Assembly: GCA_905250885.1 (NCBI GenBank) | Contig: CAJNOQ010002075.1 | Coordinates: 1-26,464 of the forward strand | Direction: 5' to 3' | DNA: 26,464 nt | Origin: Didymodactylos carnosus | Taxonomy: Eukaryota; Rotifera; Eurotatoria; Philodinida; Philodinidae | Shown here: positions 19,901-26,464 of the stretch, piece by piece | Layout of the letters: every line of letters starts with the position of its first letter | Position numbering within the stretch: position 1 is the first letter of the stretch | The notes under the pieces: generated by a model | The model's database searches: none | What the model was told of the DNA's origin: nothing | Seen by the model: the letters and a program-made list of their open reading frames with translations, nothing else | Position numbers and translations under genes: made by a program

Positions 19901-22900
19901 GATTCAATAAAAGGACACACTTTCATTGAAAAAAAACGTCTGAGTTGTATCTTTAAAATTTCAAATTTGAACTGATCAATCCATTTCATACAGGTGAAAT
20001 ACATAAAGACAGACCAACCGAAATAAGTATTTCAATAAACATAAAAAAAACCGAAGCTGTGAATTGATCTAGAGTTATACAGAAGTGTAAAATATCTCAT
20101 ATTTCGCGTAGCTAAATGTGATACAATCGAAACACTTGAAAAAAAATTTTAAAAGAAGACTTCAAAGACAACGAAATAAACTTTGAAAAAACCTTGGAAC
20201 AGTGCAGACACAAGATGAATAAACGATTTTCGTGTGTTTGGTGTACTTTAAAGTTCTCATATAAATCGTAGAGCAATAATCATGGAATACTAGAAAAAAA
20301 AATCAAACGGTATAGTTACGATGTTGTTTTGGCTTCTGTTTTATTTGATCAGATGAATAGAGAAAGAATTATAGAGTATTTTATTTGAAAGCAAATATCC
20401 AGAATATGTTTTTAAAATGCAATATAAACTCGATCAAAGTAATCTTAAACCTTCCACCATTTTACTTGTATAATAAGTGTTAATAATATATTTGTTCCTA
20501 GCTGTGCGATAGAATGAATACTCTAGCTCTATTTTGTTTTGTCTATTGCATATGTGTTTATTTCTAGTGATCTTGGTCCTTATCAACAGCCATCGAAGGA
20601 AAGTTTATCAACGGAACAAGACGTATCAGCCGAAAGTCTCGGTAAGAGAAATTAATTGACATTTTTCTCTTTCATTTTGAATGGTAGAACCTTACAGTCA
20701 GTTAATTGTACTTAGCCACGAGTGGTTCTAATACACTTGTAATGACAGTATCTCTTGAACAAAAGAAAAAAAAGAAAAGACAAGCACCATTAGCACCGTC
20801 GCCATTATCAGACGACGACGATAAGTCTCTCGATTCAATGAAATTTGATGAAAGTATGTATAGAGAAAAAAACAGAAAGCTTGTGCGATGGTGAGAAGTA
20901 AAAATAAAACATCTAAAAAATGCTTGTTTAATCAAAACAACAACATTATTATAAACAAAACACAACATTAAACTTGATCGATGATTAGATATTGGCAATG
21001 TAAGAAACTAACTAACAGAAATGTAAAAGCAAATATGAAAAGATCAATCCCAAAAAATTAACGCTGATAACAACGTTGAGTCGACTGCATATATTCAGTC
21101 ACTGTTAGGGATGTTAGTCGAATTAAAATACCATGATGAATGTATTATGGCTTGTATTTTAAAAGAATAAAGCTTCAATTAAACCAACTAATAAGAAGTT
21201 TTTGCTAGTTCTGGTACGTTGGTGTTCTCAAAATGATGAATGATGATGATGTGTTTCTCTATCAACAATGGTATTTAAGTGTGTATGTGTGTGTTTTTTG
21301 CATTAATATGAAACGAAATGTGTTTTGGACATATGAAAGAGCTCATGTATGTGTGTGTGCGTGTGTATATGTACACGCACAACGATCGTTCTGTGTTTTG
21401 TTTATCATTTTTAGTTGGCGAACGATCTCAATACATTGAGATACCTATAAATGCAAATAGCGCTGAATCAGTACAAGTGGAATCAGTACAGGTGGAATCA
21501 GTACAGGTGGAATCAGTACAAATGGAATCAGTACAGGTGGAATCAGTACAAATGGAATCAGTACAGGTGGAATCAGTACAAATGGAATCAGTACAGGTGG
21601 AATCAGTACAAATGGAATCAAACGAAGAGGTTGAAAAAAATTTAGATATAGCCATCGATTTTCCACTTATTGTTGAACATAAACGTTTTGAACATAGTAA
21701 ACAGATAGATGATACAAAAAGTGATACAGACGAAGAATTTGATACATGCAGTGAGAATAGTAATGATGATGATGATGAATATGCAACACCTTTATGGGAA
21801 CACAGTGATCTTAATTCTCATTCAAGCAGTGATACTTCCGATGATTCAAGTTCTGAATCCTTATCTTCTAACGACGAATATTTGACTAAAGCTCATATGT
21901 CAGAAAAGCAGGTCAGCAAGCTTCACGATGGACCAATTATAGAATATCTGAAACAAACCTCCAAACACTTGCAACCAAAACATTATTTAAAACAATATAA
22001 ACGTAGTCAAAACTATGGTCAATTAACATACGGAAATATACATACAAAACAAATAAAATGTTCACTCAAACATGAAAAACTTGTGAGACAAAAATTAAAC
22101 GAACAAAATACAAGTATAACTGTTACTGAAGAAATAATATGTGTCGACGAAGGAAAAGAAAAACAAGTGCCATATCTTCAAAAACTACGTTCACAAATGT
22201 CTCTGGCAACAGTGACAACAGTGGCTAAGATGTTAGTAAAATCCATCAAGCCGCCTCAGCATCGCCTCCAACATGGAGAACAAGAACAATATCCTAATGC
22301 CACCAAAATACTATACCAGAATATGCCTTTTCCTGGATCTACTTACTTTTAATGCATATAATGAATATGTGTTACTATCACATCACATCTATTCATTTTC
22401 TTACGTCTTTCGGATATTCTACATTTATTCCTTTAGTAACTTTCGAGTTTAAATGCGAGGTTATTGGGAAAAATAGCAATTTGTGGTTTCAGGCTGGATT
22501 ATCAGTTTTGGTTTATTTTCTAATCTTGTGGAATTTTCATCATTCATACGGTTTGGCTATAGCGGTACACTTTTTTCATTCAACATATCACATACTTTTT
22601 ACATTTTGTCTGAACATTTGCAGACATTTTGCGTTTCTTTTCGACGTATACTATAACCTAGTTACATTACTTCTAATCATTTTGATTACCCGTATAATCG
22701 GCTATCATCAAAAAACAACAACTAGAGTTGATATCAACACCGGTGACAAAAGATTTATGAATGATTAACTGTTATTTTGAGATATTGTTACTTTAGTATT
22801 TTTCTTCAAGCAAAGTTTCGCTATTTCTTCTACATTTTATTATGTATTCTGTTTATCTAATTTATATATTTATTTTTAACTATCGACTGAGATGTTTATA

Positions 22901-24810
22901 GGGGAAAGAAACTGTGAAAATAACTCTGATTGATAAAAGTACTGATTTCAAATTTTTGGCTTATATCAGGTGTAATCTCGTCTGTATCAAATAATGTACA
23001 TGTAAAAGGAAGATAGTTTTAGAGAATCTACACGTATGATTTAGAGTTTTTGTTGCCCTTTGTTTTGTTTTGTCTTATTGTATACAAGATATCGTCGTGA
23101 ACATTTGAAATCCAATTTTCAAAGCACCATATTACCGAGGTATTAAGTTTCTTTCACATTGCGTTCAAGAAGACTAAACAAAAGCTGTATGACACAGTAT
23201 TTCGTCTCTATATATAGAAAACAAAGTATCTATTAATTTATTGTGTAATCCTCAGCGGAGTCAGTTTCTGTCAAAGTTTGAGCGAATAATGGTATAGTAG
23301 CGATATCATCAGATATCATTGTTCAATAAATCAACAGTTCATGTAATCACGAGTCCACTCCGTTTTCCATCGAAGTTGGCATAAATGTTGAACTTTCCTC
23401 AAAATCTTACATAATCCTTCCCAAATCCTTTTTATATCTAGTCTCACTTTTATAGAAAATTTGTTTCTGAAATGTAGAAAATCTTTTTTATTGTAATGTT
23501 GACGTTGTTTGTACCAAGCTCAAGTATCATCAGAAGATAAACATCAGTATTCGTTGTCCTAGCATAATTACTAGGAACAAACTCTCCTGGATTACTGTTG
23601 TTAGAGTTCGATTATAGAATAAAAATTTACTATATTCAATTTAATAAAAGAGTAAAATAATTATGTACATTTCGACCCTTCTATGAAATCAATCGATTTA
23701 GTACTAAAATGATAGTTATTGTGTTTCTATGAACTATTTTTTGTTATTATGTATGTATTAGATCTAAAATTAGGTTGACATATATACAAAATGATGAAGT
23801 GTAAAAAAAAGATAAGTGAAAAATTGAAACTCATAGGACTTAGACACTGAAACATCGTTTTTTTCTGAAGAATCTCTTGCAATATGAATAGATAATCAAC
23901 CTTTCCACAATTCATCTACACTCTTTCTTTCTCTATTTAGTTGTCGATAATCTTTCACGTGTTGCTGCAGAAGTTGAACAACAACAATATGAAGCAGAAT
24001 TGATATCATTCGAATCTGAACCTCAAGTCATATCTGTTCCATCGTCAGCACCAACATACATAGATGTAAGATATATGGATGATACATTTGTAACTAAAAA
24101 ACACACACGATGACACTTTTTTATTTTAGCCATTATTTCAACATCAACCATTTGATATTTTCCATCTTGATATGAGAAATAATGGAGAACAACAACCAAT
24201 AATGAAAAGTATGTAGAATAAGAACTTTAAATTATTTTATGTAATGTCTTTGTCTAAACTGATGCTTAAGAAGCGCACGTCTATATAATCAAAAACATTT
24301 AGCAGACATCGAGCAAACTTCCATCATCAATACGTTAACGATGATGGTTTATATACTTGTCTCATAATTATCAAATATATTAGAAAGTAGTCTCTATATC
24401 TGTTATTTTTTTATTTAGCCGAAAGTGAACTACTGTTCAATCAGCCAGATAATACATCTCAATTTTATATAGATCCATTCGATATGGGTACAGTAAACAA
24501 AAGTGATCCATTCCAATATGCTGTGACATCAACGTCATCTACACGATTTGATTCATCTAATTTTTTTTCGTCTCTACCATTACCATCTCAACATCCACAA
24601 CACATTCCATTTATTCCCACTCGACCACCACCAAAAATTCCTACACCATCTACATTAGTAAAAGCTCATCAATCATTACCATTAACAAATATTAATAATC
24701 AAAATTATGATTCAACGTTTGATGTTGATTTGCTCGATTTAGGCGATCCTGGAACTCCACCACCAAGTCCCCCAAAAGAATTGATTTTTGATCCATTTGC
24801 ATTTAAATAA
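13413..24810 (+). CDS. SYNJ: Synaptojanin-type phosphoinositide phosphatase (Sac1 + inositol 5-phosphatase), long-tail isoform
   Basis: It dephosphorylates inositol lipids on endocytic membranes. The 26-segment model is phase-consistent: 13413-13773, 13828-13917, 14761-14841, 14905-14974, 15031-15180, 15238-15363, 15425-15512, 15573-15662, 15895-15956, 16052-16393, 16449-16530, 16589-16729, 16976-17132, 17198-17398, 17689-17788, 18241-18390, 18451-18643, 18726-18884, 18938-19344, 19402-19492, 19592-19716, 20568-20641, 20716-20853, 23941-24065, 24130-24208, 24419-24810 (about 1357 aa). The Sac1 domain spans about 150-600, with [12 protein letters not shown] and the catalytic CX5[11 protein letters not shown] (C497, R503). 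The 5-phosphatase spans about 635-955, with [33 protein letters not shown] and KTSDHRPV all intact. An RRM-like (DUF1866) region follows. The tail has [22 protein letters not shown] and FDPFAF endocytic/SH3 motifs. The ATG at 13413 is the first after an in-frame stop (13398). Both active sites look functional; the N-terminus is divergent. Confidence 0.93.
13984..14592. mobile_element. About 610-bp near-palindromic foldback element in synaptojanin intron
   Basis: Arms 13984-14269 and 14311-14592 are reverse complements at roughly 90% by eye, including long exact runs. The loop is about 41 nt. Both outer ends read CGAGGnAACCTTTCCAGG, and both are flanked by TTA (13981-13983 and 14593-14595). 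A TTA duplication would fit a PIF/Harbinger-type MITE (TWA target), though this is an inference from three bases. The element lies inside the 843-nt intron 13918-14760. Transcribed, it would form a hairpin with a stem of about 280 bp in the pre-mRNA. Open frames at 14372-14723 belong to it and are not genes. Confidence 0.85.
15663..15894. other. Longer introns within the catalytic region
   Basis: Most introns between 14842 and 19591 are 54-100 nt. The exceptions are 15663-15894 (232 nt), 16730-16975 (246 nt), 17399-17688 (290 nt) and 17789-18240 (452 nt). They hold AT-rich sequence with no nested gene that I can support. Confidence 0.6.
19717..20567. other. SYNJ: 851-nt intron before the C-terminal tail exons
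   Basis: The donor CA|GTAAGC makes an immediate stop if the intron is retained (CAG TAA at 19715-19720). Retention would yield a protein of the catalytic core plus RRM-like region with no tail. No gene is seen inside; 19813-20004 (minus) is unsupported. Candidate AATAAA hexamers occur within it. Confidence 0.5.
21281..21380 (+). repeat. (TG)n-rich stretch upstream of the alternative exon acceptor
   Basis: TG/GTGT runs ('gtgtatgtgtgtg', 'tgtatgtgtgtgtgcgtgtg') lie 35-130 nt upstream of the acceptor at 21414. UG-rich intronic sequence near an exon is known to bind splicing regulators such as CELF/TDP-43 in animals; a role here is inference. Confidence 0.55.
21415..22352 (+). CDS. SYNJ: Alternative 3'-terminal coding exon of synaptojanin (VESVQ-repeat tail isoform)
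   Basis: A clean acceptor (tatcatttttag, AG at 21413-21414) is followed by an open frame to TAA at 22350-22352. Joined to exon 22 (ends 20853, phase 1), it reads in frame as [20 protein letters not shown] and then the repeat. This isoform would be about 1471 aa and lack the endocytic motifs of the distal tail. The 312-residue tail has ten 5-residue repeats alternating V/M ([10 protein letters not shown]), an acidic/serine region ([25 protein letters not shown]) and a basic, Q/K-rich C-terminal half. I recognise no domain. Because it contains a stop, it is mutually exclusive with the distal exons at 23941-24810. It could instead be an exonised insertion or part of an unrelated nested gene, since its ATG-initiated frame also opens at 21318. 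An AATAAA at 23325-23330 is one possible poly(A) signal. Confidence 0.65.
21465..21620 (+). repeat. 15-bp coding minisatellite with 30-bp higher-order unit
   Basis: Ten tandem copies of GAATCAGTACARRTG (21465-21614) plus a 6-bp partial copy. The variable end reads AAGTG, AGGTG, AGGTG, then alternates AAATG/AGGTG. The last eight units therefore form four 30-bp dimers, evidence for expansion by dimer duplication. All units keep the frame, and the array is stop-free in several frames on both strands, which explains the overlapping minus-strand open frames there. Confidence 0.95.
22352..22768 (+). CDS. Unassigned 138-codon hydrophobic ORF overlapping the preceding stop (TAATG)
   Basis: The ATG at 22352-22354 overlaps the TAA of the VESVQ exon. 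The frame is then open for 138 codons in AT-rich DNA, longer than expected by chance. It is hydrophobic and aromatic-rich (e.g. [29 protein letters not shown]), with perhaps three membrane segments and a polar end, [19 protein letters not shown] recognise no family. It could be a chance open frame in the 3' untranslated region or intron, a relic of an inserted gene, or the downstream part of a differently spliced product; a 'tttgcag' acceptor-like site lies at about 22617-22623. Confidence 0.25.
   Translation: MHIMNMCYYHITSIHFLTSFGYSTFIPLVTFEFKCEVIGKNSNLWFQAGLSVLVYFLILWNFHHSYGLAIAVHFFHSTYHILFTFCLNICRHFAFLFDVYYNLVTLLLIILITRIIGYHQKTTTRVDINTGDKRFMND
22769..23940. other. Intronic / alternative 3' UTR sequence
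   Basis: No gene supported. It contains AATAAA hexamers (23325-23330, and others near 23618 and 23643) that could end the VESVQ-tail transcript, and the acceptor ttctctatttag at 23929-23940 for the distal tail exons. Confidence 0.5.
23941..24810 (+). CDS. SYNJ: Distal endocytic-motif tail exons of synaptojanin
   Basis: Three exons, 23941-24065, 24130-24208 and 24419-24810, are joined by short GT-AG introns and encode the last 198 residues of the long-tail form. The first joins exon 22 in the same phase as the alternative exon at 21415 (A|TT GTC GAT). Sequence features are [21 protein letters not shown] and a C-terminal FDPFAFK. DPF motifs are known ligands of the AP-2 appendage and LLDL-type motifs of clathrin. 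The proline stretch [10 protein letters not shown] could bind SH3 domains. No NPF motif is seen. Confidence 0.85.
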
Positions 24811-26178
24811 GAAAGTTTATTTGTTGTTGTTGTAATGCCTTTTTTTCCCTGTGATACTGTGTGCTCGTTTTATCTATTTAGTTATTTTTATGTTGTATAA
24901 ATCCTGCTTTACGATATTTTTATTCTATTTACTGTGGTAACCTTCTTATTTTTATTTAAAAATGTCATTTTCTCACGGTGATTGATTTTTCCTTCGTGTT
25001 GTCATATCATATATGTAGTCAAAAACAGTTTTTTTTTCTTGTCATTTTTGTACGTTTTATTTAGATCTGTCATCTTGTTTTGCTTGTATAGTAGCGTATA
25101 TCTTATTCTTTTTCTTTTTAAATTAGTTTTATCATAAAAAGAAATTAAAATCTGACCAAACAATTTTATTTTTATGTTTTAAAATACCAGTTAGAATTCA
25201 AAATATTCAAACTAACGGTTAGAAAATTCTCAATTTTATTCAAAATCTTTCTTGTTGATAGTTTTTTTTTTTTTGATAAATTTAGCATTGTCTCTGCCCT
25301 ATTTGACACATCGATTAAGTGGTTCAATTTTTTTAAAAGTAACTAGTCGTAACGTTTTAGCGTATGTTGTTTAAACGTAAAAAATATTGTGCACGTCTAT
25401 CGAACTACTTGTGTTAACAGTTTAAATGTTTAATATAATCAGAGATTGCCAGATAAATTTTCGCTTTTTATCTCACTCATAATATAATTATTATTTGTGT
25501 TATCTTCCATTAGTGATCCTCTCTCTCTCTCTTTCTCTTCTTTTCATTCTTATTTTTCTTTTATTTATTCGTTCGATATTGTATAATGTTGTTATTATTC
25601 ATAATTTCTAATAAAATAAACACATTCCATACCGATTCTTTTATTAAATATCTTCATTGTTATAGTGAATAGGAAACAAAGATGATTGACAAGAAATCAG
25701 TGCCTTGCAAATTTAATCAACTAATTTTTTCCACATTTATTATGTAAGAGTCTGGCAGATCTTTATTTTAGAATGTCTTCTAAAATTTGAAAATAATCCA
25801 ATCAAAGATTTAAAAAGATATAAAATAAATTCTCTGATTTCGCAAAACAGTGTAATACGTCGAAAAATATTCCGAATAAATATTTAAATGCAAACAATTT
25901 TAAATGTTCATTTTTATAAAATTAGACAAGTTTCTGCAACGTACAGTTAGTCATTTAATCAAAATCTAATGTGTTTTTGAGAATCTTTTCTAAAGATGTT
26001 ATGCTGTTATTTCTCGTGCAAAATTGATCTCGATACATGTACAGTTTTTTATTTAGTATAACTATATGACCTTTAGCATTTCTAATTTCATGTTAAGTGA
26101 AGCTAATTTTAGAATTTTATTCTACAAATCTTGATATTTTGACAGTGACCGTGTATGATCAAAATTAGGACTGTAAAA
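24811..26178. other. 3' UTR and downstream flank of synaptojanin
   Basis: No further gene is seen. T-rich sequence follows the stop at 24810. Candidate poly(A) signals include ATTAAA near 25143 and AATAAAATAAA near 25609-25620. A short CT microsatellite lies at about 25519-25531. Confidence 0.5.
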
Positions 26179-26344
26179 GTTCCCGTTACTTCTTCTAGCG
26201 TTATCGACAACGGTAACTAGAACAACAATTGCCGTTAAAACAACGGTAACTGAAAAGACAGTTCCCGTTACTTTAACGATAACTGTGTTTCAAGTTACCG
26301 TTGAAATAACGGTAACTATCAGTTAATTAACATTGTGGTAACTG
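26179..26344. repeat. Palindromic AACGGTAACT / AGTTACCGTT repeat cluster
   Basis: At least eight copies or variants of the decamer AACGGTAACT occur in both orientations over 165 nt. They include the exact inverted pair AGTTACCGTT (26293-26302) and AACGGTAACT (26308-26317), separated by five bases. The unit is GC-richer than its surroundings. Nature unknown: decayed satellite, transposon terminus or protein-binding array. Confidence 0.7.
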
Positions 26345-26464
26345 TTTTTTAAGGATGGCAGAAATATCCCCGCAATGGCTTAAAATGGCTTCCAAAATCG
26401 TTAGTTTTCCACTAAAACTGTTGAAACTTTCATAAATGACATGGTTTTGTAGTCTAATTTCGTT

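Noticed and set aside
20854..20894. Extension of exon 22 into [15 protein letters not shown] with a later GT donor
   Set aside because: The later donor shifts phase and gives immediate stops with both downstream acceptors, whereas the GTATGT donor at 20854 keeps both frames open.
21428..21666. Minus-strand open frames across the VESVQ array
   Set aside because: The 15-bp repeat is stop-free in several frames on both strands; these frames are shadows of the array.
1..26464. CRISPR arrays, bacterial operons, tRNA or rRNA genes
   Set aside because: No spaced direct repeats, cloverleaf-like sequence or rRNA core was seen; the only tandem array is coding (21465-21620).

Overview
This is an AT-rich eukaryotic nuclear window with spliced genes. 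Introns are GT-AG and many are only about 54-66 nt. Codon choice is A/T-biased, and intergenic and intronic DNA carries small inverted-repeat and MITE-like insertions. The style (tiny introns, RING/NHL propeller gene, metazoan synaptojanin) suggests a small invertebrate; a bdelloid rotifer is my best guess, but that is inference. No bacterial or viral gene was seen.

Layout: 1-2175 is non-coding, with inverted and dispersed repeats. A short exon-like ORF at 2196-2495 encodes a two-helix membrane peptide and is followed by a perfect hairpin (2635-2694). A cysteine-rich tandem-repeat ORF (3746-4234) looks 5'-truncated. 4240-6900 holds unresolved open segments, AT-rich non-coding DNA, a 72-bp hAT-like MITE with a perfect 8-bp target duplication (6469-6540) and a TGGACT-rich repeat.

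6903-11740 on the minus strand is a seven-coding-exon RING + NHL protein (541 aa as modelled). 11812-13412 is the spacer between this gene and a divergently transcribed plus-strand gene; it contains a GC-richer transposon remnant (13025-13175). 13413-24810 on the plus strand is a synaptojanin-type phosphoinositide phosphatase. It has a Sac1 domain with intact CX5R, an inositol-5-phosphatase domain with all key motifs, an RRM-like region, and a C-terminal tail with DPF and proline motifs. Its first large intron holds a roughly 610-bp near-palindrome. 24811-26464 is 3' flank, ending in a palindromic CGGTAAC repeat cluster.

The most interesting feature is that exon 22 of the synaptojanin gene can splice in the same phase to two different 3' ends. 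One is a 938-nt terminal exon (21415-22352) with a (VESVQ)(MESVQ) minisatellite, acidic/serine stretches and a basic tail. The other is a distal three-exon tail (23941-24810) with endocytic DPF motifs. This predicts two synaptojanin isoforms with the same catalytic core but different C-terminal targeting. The two genes have no evident functional link: one is predicted to act in membrane traffic and phosphoinositide turnover, the other in ubiquitin ligation or protein scaffolding.
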